Shown: one piece after another, positions 18,442-26,791 of the stretch | Numbering within the stretch: position 1 is the first letter of the stretch | How the letters are laid out: every line of letters starts with the position of its first letter | Notes under the pieces: generated by a model | What the model saw: only the letters and a program-made list of their open reading frames with translations | Told to the model about the DNA's origin: nothing | The model's database searches: none | Origin: Dyadobacter sp. NIV53 | Lineage (GTDB): Bacteria > Bacteroidota > Bacteroidia > Cytophagales > Spirosomataceae | Assembly: GCF_019711195.1 (NCBI RefSeq) | Contig: NZ_CP081299.1 | Span: 1,240,001-1,304,000 of the forward strand | DNA length: 64,000 nucleotides | Direction: 5' to 3' | Program-made: the position numbers and the translations under genes

Positions 18442-19596
18442 CTATTTCCTAAACATTTTCAACAAAATAAACGACAATCCAAAACCAATTAAACCAGAAA
18501 AAACAGCAAGGAATGTTCCTCCAATAAAATATTGCACAAAATTAACGTGAATAGATTCCATTGTCAGGTCTTTTACAGAACCTAATTGTGTGCCGTTCTG
18601 ATAGAATATTCCACCAAGCTTATAGCTCCCAAAAATAATAAACGGGATCATCGGTGGTAAACTGATATTGGCGGCTGCCAGAAACAGTACTTTATTCATT
18701 TTAAAATACATCGAAATCGGAATACCAACTAATAGCTGAAATCCCCAAATCGGCAGAATCCCCATAAAAAAACCAAAACCAACAGAAGCCGCTTTGCTCA
18801 TATTAGACTCGCCGGGTTTTATTGCTTCCTGCTTAATAATAGCAAAAAGTCCTTTTTTACGAATATAGACAAACAGCCGTTTAGGTAAGTAATAGAGCAG
18901 GGTGAGAATGACCAGCCAGGTGTTGAGTATACTAATTCTCGTAAAATCGCGAAAGGGACGAAAATGTGAAATACGTTCGTTTTTATCGTAAATAACCTGA
19001 ATATTAATGGGAATGATCCTTACATTTTTCCAGGCCAATTTAACAATTACCTCAATTTCAGTTTCAAATTTTGTTGTAAATAATCTGGTATTTTTAAGCG
19101 GTCCGAGAGGATAAAGCCTGAAACCTGTTTGTGTATCCGGCAATGTCAAACCCGTTTCGAATTTAAACCAGAAATTAGAAAATTTATTCCCAAATGAGCT
19201 TTTACCCGGCACTCCCTCTTGCTCCATATTCCGCGAACCCATAAGTAAGGCACCTGGATTTTGATACGCTGACTCAATAAACAAAGGAATATCCTCCGGC
19301 AAATGCTGTCCATCGGAATCTATTGATATAGCATTTTTATAACCCAGTCTGATTGCTTCCTTAAAACCGCGCCTTAATGAAAAACCTTTTCCGCGGTTAA
19401 CTTTGTTGGTTAAGATTTGTATTCTATCCTGATAGGTTGAAAGGATTTCGTTTGTGTTGTCTGACGAACCATCATTGATGATAATTACATCCTTTTCCTG
19501 AGCATACAGCAAAACACCATCAATAACACGTTTAAGTGTTTTTTGATTATTAAATGTCGGAATCAAGATGCAGCAGTGAATGTCTTGGAGGGTCAT
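18442..19596 (-). CDS. Glycosyltransferase family 2 fused to DUF2062
   Basis: Two-domain protein of 384 residues. The N-terminal part is a GT2 glycosyltransferase (CILIPTFNNQKTL, IIINDGSSDNTNEIL, and the nucleotide-sugar motif SIDSDGQHLPEDI). From about residue 265 there is a DUF2062 membrane domain (KAASVGFGFFMGILPIWGFQ and further hydrophobic helices). This pairing is common in aryl-polyene clusters. It is the last gene of the minus-strand flexirubin block, 58 bases after the small hotdog protein gene. It may decorate or anchor the pigment lipid, but this is inference from position. Confidence 0.8.
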   Translation of the reverse strand: MTLQDIHCCILIPTFNNQKTLKRVIDGVLLYAQEKDVIIINDGSSDNTNEILSTYQDRIQILTNKVNRGKGFSLRRGFKEAIRLGYKNAISIDSDGQHLPEDIPLFIESAYQNPGALLMGSRNMEQEGVPGKSSFGNKFSNFWFKFETGLTLPDTQTGFRLYPLGPLKNTRLFTTKFETEIEVIVKLAWKNVRIIPINIQVIYDKNERISHFRPFRDFTRISILNTWLVILTLLYYLPKRLFVYIRKKGLFAIIKQEAIKPGESNMSKAASVGFGFFMGILPIWGFQLLVGIPISMYFKMNKVLFLAAANISLPPMIPFIIFGSYKLGGIFYQNGTQLGSVKDLTMESIHVNFVQYFIGGTFLAVFSGLIGFGLSFILLKMFRK

Positions 19597-19654
19597 TGCG
19601 GAGATAACACTGAAATGTAAGTTTTACTTTTAAATGGTTTAAAAGTAACTTTCT

Positions 19655-20014
19655 TTATGATACATACGATAGCTGTGCTTTAAAAAATACATTTCCTTCA
19701 AAAGCTCCTGAGGCTGTAACTTCCAGTAATTCTTCCTGTTTAAATTTAATATCTATTTGTAAAACCGGTGTTTCGTCAGGATTAATCACCTTCAAAAACT
19801 TGCAGGTTCGCATCGTTTTCATTCGTAAACTTTTATTTAATTGTTGTTCAATAATCTCCTTCACAACTTGTAACTGAATGACTCCGGGAGTAACAGGTGA
19901 ACCAGGAAAATGTCCGTCAAATATAGAATGATTTGCATTCAGTCTAATTTCCGCTGAAATGGTTTCGGAAGTGGAATTCAGGCTGTTTATTGTGAATAGG
20001 TCGTTCAGGAACAT
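19655..20014 (-). CDS. Hotdog-fold 3-hydroxyacyl-ACP dehydratase-like protein
   Basis: Small (119-residue) single-hotdog protein related to FabZ/FabA dehydratases. The motif HSIFDGHFPGSPVTPGVIQLQ carries the His and Pro-Gly residues of the active-site loop, and the helix after it (LQVVKEIIEQQL) matches the FabZ layout. In an aryl-polyene system it would remove water from the beta-hydroxyacyl-ACP to make the conjugated double bond. It is separated from the upstream LolA-like gene by a hairpin (20048-20078). Dehydratase activity is inferred; a thioesterase role is an alternative. Confidence 0.72.
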   Translation of the reverse strand: MFLNDLFTINSLNSTSETISAEIRLNANHSIFDGHFPGSPVTPGVIQLQVVKEIIEQQLNKSLRMKTMRTCKFLKVINPDETPVLQIDIKFKQEELLEVTASGAFEGNVFFKAQLSYVS

Positions 20015-20047
20015 GAATTATATGGTAATTATCAAAGAGAAGCAAAT

Positions 20048-20078
20048 GAGAAGTCAACTTTCAAAAAGTTGACTTCTC
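20048..20078 (-). other. 14-base-pair hairpin between LolA-like and hotdog genes
   Basis: GAGAAGTCAACTTT and AAAGTTGACTTCTC flank a three-base loop, nine bases after the LolA-like stop codon. No proper T run follows on the minus strand, so it is more likely an RNA-stability or partial attenuator element inside the operon than a full terminator. Confidence 0.5.
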
Positions 20079-20087
20079 TGTGTTCCA

Positions 20088-20723
20088 CTATAAATTCAAA
20101 AATACACTTTCTGCAATTGGCTGATTGATCTTTTCATTCTGGAATTTCATCGTGTTCTTATCACCGCTTTTTTCAAAAAATGTAAGTTCCTTTAAACGTA
20201 ATGTACTTTTGGAAAACATCAGATTAATTTTCGAATACACATTTTTCATTCGTTTATTAACTGGAATCAAGGTAACCTGATAATTATCAGTACTTTCCAT
20301 TAATATTTGCTTAAAAGCTTTATTTTCCTGAAAATCACCATTAACCAGCCCTATCATAAGTTCCTTGATCTGAGCGGCCATTCTACCAGCCGAACCAATA
20401 TTTTTTTCTTTGCCTGCCTCCTGGACCCGTAATTTATTACCATTAATTAATATGATATATTTAAACGGCGTTTGCTGTTCCCAACGCATTTTGTCATTCT
20501 TTTTGTAATAAAATATACCGGAAGATTTTTCAGGTTCTTTCAAAACCGCCAGATGTTTTTCTTCCTTAAAATCTGCCTGGATAGAATTGGTTGACCTGGA
20601 AGATTTTCTCAGTTCATCCAGGATTGTTTCAGGATTTGAAACGGGTTTAAATGTTTGCGCAAAGCCCGGGGAACACAAACAGACATAAAATAAAAAGCAA
20701 AACCCAAAACAAAACTTAAACAT
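20088..20723 (-). CDS. LolA-like outer-membrane lipoprotein carrier
   Basis: A 211-residue exported protein with a signal peptide (FKFCFGFCFLFYVCLCSPGFA) and the LolA-like pattern SIQADFKEEKHLAVLKEPEKSSGIFYYKKNDKMRWEQQTPF. LolA-type carriers shuttle lipophilic cargo across the periplasm. Placed within the flexirubin block, it may carry the pigment or its lipid ester to the outer membrane rather than lipoproteins. It overlaps the preceding deacetylase gene by eight bases. Cargo is inferred only. Confidence 0.75.
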   Translation of the reverse strand: MFKFCFGFCFLFYVCLCSPGFAQTFKPVSNPETILDELRKSSRSTNSIQADFKEEKHLAVLKEPEKSSGIFYYKKNDKMRWEQQTPFKYIILINGNKLRVQEAGKEKNIGSAGRMAAQIKELMIGLVNGDFQENKAFKQILMESTDNYQVTLIPVNKRMKNVYSKINLMFSKSTLRLKELTFFEKSGDKNTMKFQNEKINQPIAESVFLNL

Positions 20724-21489
20724 AAGGCTCTTTATTTATGACTTTGGATAGCAGTTCAATATCAATTTTTTTATTATTAATGTGCTCAATAATATCTTCC
20801 AGAGCATCAGCAGTAACTGAAATATGGTCGTGTAATAAAACAATGTCACCCCGTTTTAAATTGGAAATTACCTTTTCAATAAGATCATATTTACTTTTTG
20901 CCCTGGTATCCATGCTACGCAACGACCACCCAATGGATTGCATGCCGGTTTGTAATAATGCCCCATTATATAATGGATTGGTAACTCCAAATGGAGGACG
21001 AAAAAAAGCAGGTTTTTTGCCGATAGTTTGCAAAATAAACTCATTGCATCGTTGAAGGTCTTTTGTTAGTCTGGAGGTAGAAAAAAATGCAATAAGGTAA
21101 TTGTGGCTGTATGAATGATTGGCTATAATATGTCCGTCTTCGTATATCTGCCGTAGCAGATCAGGGTATTTCTCAGCCTTTTTACCGATGATGAAAAAGG
21201 TGGCTTTTACCTTCTTCTCCCTTAATATTTCCAGTATCCTTGGTGTGGTTTCCGGATCAGGCCCGTCATCAAAGGTAAGAGCAACTGACTTTTTGCCTTT
21301 GTTAACAGACTTTATAAAATAATTGGCCTGGATCTGATAAGAACCGTAAGCAGTGATACCCAGATATAATAAAAATATAGCCAGGACAACAAACCACATA
21401 TAGTCGGTTTCCATAAAAATAACACTGCATAAAACAATGACAGTTAGGGAAACGAAAGTAACAATGTTATGCTTCAATGGATTGAACAA
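20716..21489 (-). CDS. Membrane-anchored NodB-type polysaccharide deacetylase
   Basis: A 257-residue protein with two N-terminal hydrophobic segments and a NodB homology domain. Motif 1 is ALTFDDGPDPETTPRIL (catalytic Asp-Asp), motif 2 is HIIANHSYSHN (zinc His pair), motif 3 is FRPPFG, and a late GDIVLLHDH completes the set. NodB proteins remove acetyl groups from sugars or related esters. It overlaps its upstream and downstream neighbours by 23 and 8 bases, so it belongs to the flexirubin operon. Its substrate there is unknown. Confidence 0.83.
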   Translation of the reverse strand: MFNPLKHNIVTFVSLTVIVLCSVIFMETDYMWFVVLAIFLLYLGITAYGSYQIQANYFIKSVNKGKKSVALTFDDGPDPETTPRILEILREKKVKATFFIIGKKAEKYPDLLRQIYEDGHIIANHSYSHNYLIAFFSTSRLTKDLQRCNEFILQTIGKKPAFFRPPFGVTNPLYNGALLQTGMQSIGWSLRSMDTRAKSKYDLIEKVISNLKRGDIVLLHDHISVTADALEDIIEHINNKKIDIELLSKVINKEPYV

Positions 21490-22432
21490 GGGTTAGTCCT
21501 AAATTTATTTTATTCAGATTATTACAAATCAATACATTCCGAATGTCTTTATTAACTTGAATACTGTCTATTGCGAAATGTAAAGCAAAAGCCGAATTTG
21601 TAAAATACATACCGGAATATAAAGAATAATTGATGTAACCGGACGGAACAGATATATGGTCAAAACGATTATGAACAATAGATTCTACATCATCTTCATC
21701 ATGAAAACCGCAATACAAAACCTGGTCTATTTCTTTACGTTCCAGTGAATTATTTTCCAGAAATAAGTCGACTGATCCCGGAATATCCCTGACAAACCCA
21801 ATCGTTTCTACATCCGTAATCCTTGCCAGGGCTTCATTGGTTTTTTCATTGGATAACATAAAAAACGATGCTCCGGACGATAGTAACACTGGTGCCAAAT
21901 TAAGCTCACTGCCTATTTTATTCAAAATCTCTATATGCTCATCAGCCGCACCAACCAATACATTTTTATCTTCTTCATTTAATAATAACAAACCATCAAG
22001 AAGAGCATGTTCAAAAGATAATGAGTTTTGCGTATGGGTCATGTTATATCCATGATTACCAATACTTAATGAGATTTGCCCTGCAATCGTGTTATGTGTG
22101 GATTGTATAAATGAAGTGGGCGGAAGCAGACCTTCGATGGTCAGATAATTATTAAGAAATTTCTCTGTGTCCTGTAAACAACCTAAACCTGTGCCAACAA
22201 TAATCGAGTCCGGCTGCTTTATTCCAGACTGTTCCAAACAATCTTTTGCACAAGTTACAGACATCCGTAAAATCTTGCTCATTCTGCGTAGCAAACCGGC
22301 GTCAATATAATCCTTAAAATTGGGCACAATCAATTCAGAAGATTCTTTTAAGGGTTCAATAGAACCGGAAAAACCGGCATTTTTGAATGTCGGCTGATGA
22401 GAAATAGTTGAAACTGCTGAAATGTAGGGCAA
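21467..22432 (-). CDS. Ketosynthase-like (chain-length-factor type) protein, no active-site Cys
   Basis: A 321-residue protein of the ketoacyl-synthase-like family (PF13723-type). It has the family stretches GLLRRMSKILRMSV, IIVGTGLGCLQDTEKFLN and PTSFIQSTHNTIAGQISL, but where true ketosynthases have a reactive Cys it reads MTHTQNSLSFEHALLDG. It therefore looks non-catalytic, as in chain-length factors that dimerise with an active ketosynthase. It overlaps the deacetylase gene by 23 bases. A paralogue lies at 38529-39578. The partner is unknown; the KS gene just upstream at 22550-23734 is the nearest candidate. Confidence 0.78.
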   Translation of the reverse strand: MPYISAVSTISHQPTFKNAGFSGSIEPLKESSELIVPNFKDYIDAGLLRRMSKILRMSVTCAKDCLEQSGIKQPDSIIVGTGLGCLQDTEKFLNNYLTIEGLLPPTSFIQSTHNTIAGQISLSIGNHGYNMTHTQNSLSFEHALLDGLLLLNEEDKNVLVGAADEHIEILNKIGSELNLAPVLLSSGASFFMLSNEKTNEALARITDVETIGFVRDIPGSVDLFLENNSLERKEIDQVLYCGFHDEDDVESIVHNRFDHISVPSGYINYSLYSGMYFTNSAFALHFAIDSIQVNKDIRNVLICNNLNKINLGLTLVQSIEA

Positions 22433-22510
22433 TTTAATTGTTAATTATTAATTGTAAGTTATTAATGCGTATTGGCGGCACCTCTAATTACCCAAGCTGA
22501 TAACGGGCAA

Positions 22511-22529
22511 TTTGAATCAGCCGTGCCAC
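22511..22529 (-). repeat. Copy of a short dispersed repeat
   Basis: Read on the minus strand this is GTGGCACGGCTGATTCAAA, almost the same as plus-strand 8830-8847. It sits in the 117-base spacer between two flexirubin genes and has no clear inverted partner here. Only two copies were noticed in the window. Confidence 0.4.
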
Positions 22530-22549
22530 GGATTTCACCTGGATAGTTT

Positions 22550-23734
22550 TTATTCAACATCTGAAAATACCAATGATGAATTGTTACCTCCAAAACCGAA
22601 GCTATTGGATAAAACTGTGTTTACAGGTTTGTCAACCAATAATTCTGTAACTGGTACCAGTCCGGTTTCTTCAATGACCGTTTTATAATTCAGGTTTGGA
22701 TAAATCAAATTATGTTGTATTGCCATGATAGAAAAAACCGCCTCAATTGCTCCTGCTGCTGCCAATGTATGTCCGGTAAATGGTTTGGTCGAACTAAATA
22801 CGGGCACATTCTCACCAAATATATTCTTCAAAGCAACGGATTCGGACAAATCATTATTTTTTGTTCCCGTACCATGCGCGTTGATATATGATATTTCCTC
22901 CAAAGATCTTCCGGATTTGGCAATTGCGTTTCCAATAGCCATTGTAGCTCCTTTTCCATCAGGCGAAGATGCAGTCTGATGATAGGCATCAGCGGCATTA
23001 GACCAGCCATTTACATAACACAAGGTTTTATTTCCGGAAAGAGCTATGCTTTTTTCATTTTCCAAGAGAAGAAATCCAGCTCCTTCACCCAGATTCAGCC
23101 CGTTTCTGGATTCATCAAAAGGACGGCACCACTGATCATCATATATCATGAGCGACCGGAATCCATTGATAGTAAATTTGGTTAACGCGTCAGTTCCGCC
23201 TACCAGCACACGATCCAGTTTTCCCTGGATCAGCATGCGTGCACCAAGCATAATTGCATTAGCTCCTGATGAACAAGCAGTTGACAATGTATTGATATAA
23301 CCAGATATACCTAATTCTGCTGCGATTCTTTCGGTTGTGTTACCGCTGTCATGGCATTTTAGTAAGTTATAATCCGGATTGGTATGAGCCAGATAATCTG
23401 CATAAAAAACTTCACTTCTGTCCATTCCGCCAACAGATGTAGCTGAAATAATTCCGGTTTTTAGTTTCTTATCCTGGTTCGTTTTACCCCATGCCTGTCG
23501 TGCAGCAGCAAGGCCTAACAACGACGTACGTGAAATATTTGGATTTTGAACACCTAATCGGGTTATCAGATCCTGGTTCGAAATTTTAACCTCACCAGCC
23601 AGAAAACCTCTTTTTTCATCCAGATACTTTACCGGTGCAATTCCCGTACGGCTCTCTTTCAGCGAAAGTAAATTTTCCTCAACTGTAAGGCCAATGGCAG
23701 AAATAATACCAATTCCGGTAATCCGAATGCTCAT
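22550..23734 (-). CDS. Beta-ketoacyl-ACP synthase (KAS I/II family)
   Basis: A 394-residue condensing enzyme with all three catalytic residues: Cys154 in STACSSGANA, His in INAHGTGTKNND and His in KPFTGHTLAAAGAIEA. It would elongate the polyene chain with malonyl-ACP. It is followed 51 bases upstream on the map by an ACP gene and 117 bases downstream in transcription by the degenerate ketosynthase-like gene, a likely dimer partner. Function as an aryl-polyene KS is inferred from the cluster; the family call is certain. Confidence 0.92.
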   Translation of the reverse strand: MSIRITGIGIISAIGLTVEENLLSLKESRTGIAPVKYLDEKRGFLAGEVKISNQDLITRLGVQNPNISRTSLLGLAAARQAWGKTNQDKKLKTGIISATSVGGMDRSEVFYADYLAHTNPDYNLLKCHDSGNTTERIAAELGISGYINTLSTACSSGANAIMLGARMLIQGKLDRVLVGGTDALTKFTINGFRSLMIYDDQWCRPFDESRNGLNLGEGAGFLLLENEKSIALSGNKTLCYVNGWSNAADAYHQTASSPDGKGATMAIGNAIAKSGRSLEEISYINAHGTGTKNNDLSESVALKNIFGENVPVFSSTKPFTGHTLAAAGAIEAVFSIMAIQHNLIYPNLNYKTVIEETGLVPVTELLVDKPVNTVLSNSFGFGGNNSSLVFSDVE

Positions 23735-23785
23735 TTATAAATGGGAAAAGACATTTTGCAAAAATAAAATCCTGAATAAGAGCAG

Positions 23786-24055
23786 CTAAGCAATCTGTTC
23801 TGCTTTCCTTTTCCGAATATAATCCGCCATAGTACTAACAGATAAAAAAGCTTCCTTTCCTTCGTCAGGATTTACTACTTGTATGCCATGATATTGTTCC
23901 AATAAAACAATCAGTTCTAAGGCGTCAATTGAATCCAGGCCTAAACCCTGATCACTAAACAGCAATGCGTCGTCATCAATGTCCGATACCTGCAAATCTT
24001 CCAGATTCAATTGCTCTATAATCTGCTTTTTTAAGTCTTCTTTTAAGTTATCCAT
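23786..24055 (-). CDS. Acyl carrier protein (first of two)
   Basis: An 89-residue acidic ACP. The phosphopantetheine attachment Ser42 is in GLGLDSIDALELIVLLEQ, a normal DS[LI] motif. It lies between a ketosynthase gene and the small degenerate ketosynthase-like gene in the flexirubin block, so it is dedicated to this pathway rather than to fatty acid synthesis. No phosphopantetheinyl transferase is present nearby, so activation must be by an enzyme encoded elsewhere. Confidence 0.9.
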   Translation of the reverse strand: MDNLKEDLKKQIIEQLNLEDLQVSDIDDDALLFSDQGLGLDSIDALELIVLLEQYHGIQVVNPDEGKEAFLSVSTMADYIRKRKAEQIA

Positions 24056-24082
24056 TTCTGGAATTTATCTTTAAATGTAAAA

Positions 24083-24703
24083 TTATAACAAACCGGGCCC
24101 GGCAATTTGTGCCAGGTTTCCTGTATTGAATTCGTTTCCTGCCAAACCTTCTTTTTCAACCAGAAATACAAAAACATTCACCTGCTCTCCTGTAATTCCA
24201 AGCCATCCGCAAAGTACCGCCTTTGTTCCGGCTGACATCAGAATATCTATGTAGTTAACAAAAAAATCAGGTGCAAATTTAGGCAAAACGGCAAACATAT
24301 TCTCACCATACCATTTGTTTAAAATTGCAATTTCGCCCAGTACAATATTAGGCAGTGTATATACAAATAATGCCGGACTAGGTGTTCCCTGTTCCTTGTA
24401 CGACTTTTCAAAGCGTAGATCGCTGTCCGCACTTGAAAACTGATTAGCAAAAAGCATGGCTATTTCATCATCATTATAGGAAGTTATAAGAGAAGGCTGA
24501 GCCCTTTTTATCATTTCAGAAAGCAAATATCCTGATTGGGAAAGGGTATCCATTTTATAAAATTTGGGATAGACAAATTCCTGGCTTTTATACAATTGTT
24601 TGAACCAGCTATCCTCAGATTCCCTGTCACGTTCTGCAATTATCTCTCCGTTTACGGAACAGTTTTCATTATTTAAATGGCAATATGATGTAATGAAACT
24701 CAT
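24083..24703 (-). CDS. Small degenerate ketosynthase-like protein
   Basis: A 206-residue protein that I do not recognise as an enzyme. It resembles only the N-terminal half of a ketosynthase: TPSPALFVYTLPNIVLGEIAIL parallels the PTNFVQSTPNAIAGNLAL stretch of the ketosynthase-like proteins in this locus. It lacks the Cys and His residues, ending in a beta-rich tail AVLCGWLGITGEQVNVFVFLVEKE. It overlaps the next gene (a full KS, 24700-25782) by four bases, suggesting the two proteins form a complex. Function as a non-catalytic partner is inferred. Confidence 0.6.
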   Translation of the reverse strand: MSFITSYCHLNNENCSVNGEIIAERDRESEDSWFKQLYKSQEFVYPKFYKMDTLSQSGYLLSEMIKRAQPSLITSYNDDEIAMLFANQFSSADSDLRFEKSYKEQGTPSPALFVYTLPNIVLGEIAILNKWYGENMFAVLPKFAPDFFVNYIDILMSAGTKAVLCGWLGITGEQVNVFVFLVEKEGLAGNEFNTGNLAQIAGPGLL

Positions 24704-25782
24704 AGTTTCTGAATGATCAGCGAGGCATTTCCTCCGCCAAATCCCGAGGCTGTTTTTAAAATAGTATGAAGTTTAGCTTTCTTATTTTCTGTAATGACGT
24801 TTAATACCTTTGAAGTACCGGTTTCACTAAAACCCAGGCTTTTTACCAGTATTTCCTTTCGTATCATTTGTATAGAAGCCGCAGTTTCAATTACACCTGC
24901 CGCACCCAAAGTATGTCCAAAATATCCCTTAAAGCTATTCAGTGGCACATCTGTCAGACTCAGCCGGTCGAAAGCAATAGATTCCATTTCATCATTGTAA
25001 ATGGTACCAGTGCCATGGGCAGAAATAAAATCTATTTCATTATCAGAAATTTGATTGATTTCCATTGTTTTCTTTACACTTCTGTATAATCCCTCACCAG
25101 TTCTGGACGGGCCTGAAATGTGATTGGCATCGTTCGCTGACGTTCCTTGTAACAATTTCAAAGGCGATTCTTTAAAAATTGATACTGTATTAGAAATTAC
25201 TACTGCACCGCAACCCTCTCCCAGCGAAATTCCTTTTCTATTGGCATCAAAAGGGATACAAGGTTCATCGCTCATTGCAAAAAGTGATTGAAAACCATAG
25301 ACCACAAAATCCGAGATCAGGTCACAGCCAATTACAATGGCATGTTCATACAATCTGGCAGCAATAAAATTACGGGCTGCGTTAATCGCCAATACTCCTG
25401 AAACACAGGCATTGGAAATAACAATAGGCTGATTTACAAGCTCAAATCTGGCCATTAATGAAGCAACCGACTGCCCGAACGGATCGGTCATATTGTCTTT
25501 CAACTCGCCCTTGGTCGAACTAATGATCAATATAGTTTTGGCCGACGACAGAACATTCTTATCTATTTTTCCCGATACTGATATGAGCATCGAAGCAGTC
25601 AGGTTTTCAAACTGACTTTCCTGAGGTAAGCTCAAAATCTTTGAAAGGTGAACAGAAATTTTGTTAAATCCTGCATTTGGTATCAGAGAAATTCCCGTAC
25701 GGTTTTCAGCCATGGCAGAAAAATTTTTTGCTGCGGTTTCTCCTAATGGGCTAATTATTTCTTCTGCACCTATATAAATCAT
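24700..25782 (-). CDS. Beta-ketoacyl synthase, short form (360 residues)
   Basis: Condensing enzyme with Cys126 in VISNACVSGVLAIN, His in SAHGTGTIYNDEMES and His in KGYFGHTLGAAG, so the catalytic triad is present. It is about 40 residues shorter than typical KAS II and its N-terminal domain is reduced. It is translationally coupled (four-base overlap) to the small degenerate KS-like protein downstream, which suggests a heterodimer. This resembles the reported mix of active and inactive KS subunits in aryl-polyene systems; the precise equivalence is inferred. Confidence 0.87.
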   Translation of the reverse strand: MIYIGAEEIISPLGETAAKNFSAMAENRTGISLIPNAGFNKISVHLSKILSLPQESQFENLTASMLISVSGKIDKNVLSSAKTILIISSTKGELKDNMTDPFGQSVASLMARFELVNQPIVISNACVSGVLAINAARNFIAARLYEHAIVIGCDLISDFVVYGFQSLFAMSDEPCIPFDANRKGISLGEGCGAVVISNTVSIFKESPLKLLQGTSANDANHISGPSRTGEGLYRSVKKTMEINQISDNEIDFISAHGTGTIYNDEMESIAFDRLSLTDVPLNSFKGYFGHTLGAAGVIETAASIQMIRKEILVKSLGFSETGTSKVLNVITENKKAKLHTILKTASGFGGGNASLIIQKL

Positions 25783-25846
25783 ACTCTGAATATCCGAATT
25801 TGAATGGGTTTTTTAAACCCCAAATAATTATCTGTTATATTTTTTA

Positions 25847-26266
25847 TTAAAAAACAACATCATTTTTTTCTTTCCAATGACTATAAAAATCCGGTGTAAG
25901 CAGTTCTAATGTCCGGCTTTCTTTTTCCAAAAATACCTGCATAGTTTTTCCCACAGCGCAAAGCTCACCAGTTGTCAGATTAACAACTTCATATTCAAAC
26001 ATGATTTTAGCAGATTTTGACGGAATGTATTTGGTGATCACTTTAATGGCCTGGCCATAATAGACAGCCGCTTTATGGTCAATTTCTGATTTTACAATAG
26101 GTGTAAAATAGCCCTGATCGAAAATTGTAAGATATTCAAGTCCAAAGGTTTTGCCAAAAGCTTCCCTCCCATCTTCAAAAAATTTCAGGTAGTTGCCATG
26201 CCACACAACACCCATTGCATCGGTTTCACTAAATCGTATATCAATTTCAATTTCAGAAGAAAGCAT
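25847..26266 (-). CDS. Acyl-CoA/ACP thioesterase (4-hydroxybenzoyl-CoA thioesterase-like)
   Basis: A 139-residue single-hotdog thioesterase. The motif RFSETDAMGVVWHGNYLKFFEDGREAF has the catalytic Asp of the 4-hydroxybenzoyl-CoA thioesterase branch. In the cluster it probably edits or releases acyl chains from the ACPs. It is followed by a spacer of about 60 bases to the short KS gene. Substrate is not known. Confidence 0.82.
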   Translation of the reverse strand: MLSSEIEIDIRFSETDAMGVVWHGNYLKFFEDGREAFGKTFGLEYLTIFDQGYFTPIVKSEIDHKAAVYYGQAIKVITKYIPSKSAKIMFEYEVVNLTTGELCAVGKTMQVFLEKESRTLELLTPDFYSHWKEKNDVVF

Positions 26267-26368
26267 ATTCCATTATTACATTTAGGAGTGAACAAGAATA
26301 GTCATTTTTTACGATTATCACTAAAACCGTTACAATAAATGACATTTAGAACTACTTCACTCTAACAT

Positions 26369-26791
26369 TCACGATTCTGAAATTACAATTTTCATTTCGC
26401 ATTCCATTAACATACGGCCATCCAGAAAATTTCGACCAAGTACCATAAAAATATTTCCTAACTGATGTGTAGGAGTTACTATTGTATTGATTTTTGAATT
26501 AACCGGCGGTAATTCATGAATTATCAAACGGGAAATTGCACCTATAAAACCAATTCTGGGATATTCATTTTCTACCCTGTCCAGATAACCAAAAGAAGCG
26601 GCGCAAGTCTGTGCAATATTTTCTATCAATCCTGATTCCTGAAAAAAATCATCTTTCAGCAAAATATTGCTTTCATCAATAAAAAAATCTGATTCAAAGA
26701 CTTCCTTGCTGACATGCAGTAAATTACCGATCATGATAAACGGAAACCGGTGCGGAATGTAATCTTTTATATTTTCCTGACGAACAATCAT
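26369..26791 (-). CDS. Hotdog-fold dehydratase-like protein (ApeP/FabZ type)
   Basis: A 140-residue hotdog protein beginning VRQENIKDYIPHRFPFIMIGNLL, close to the FabZ N-terminal IPHRxPFLxID pattern, and continuing FFQESGLIENIAQTCAASFGYL, which matches the FabZ central helix with Glu and Gln. In this pathway it would dehydrate beta-hydroxyacyl-ACP. Its last base overlaps the start of the acyltransferase gene transcribed before it. Dehydratase role inferred. Confidence 0.75.
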   Translation of the reverse strand: MIVRQENIKDYIPHRFPFIMIGNLLHVSKEVFESDFFIDESNILLKDDFFQESGLIENIAQTCAASFGYLDRVENEYPRIGFIGAISRLIIHELPPVNSKINTIVTPTHQLGNIFMVLGRNFLDGRMLMECEMKIVISES

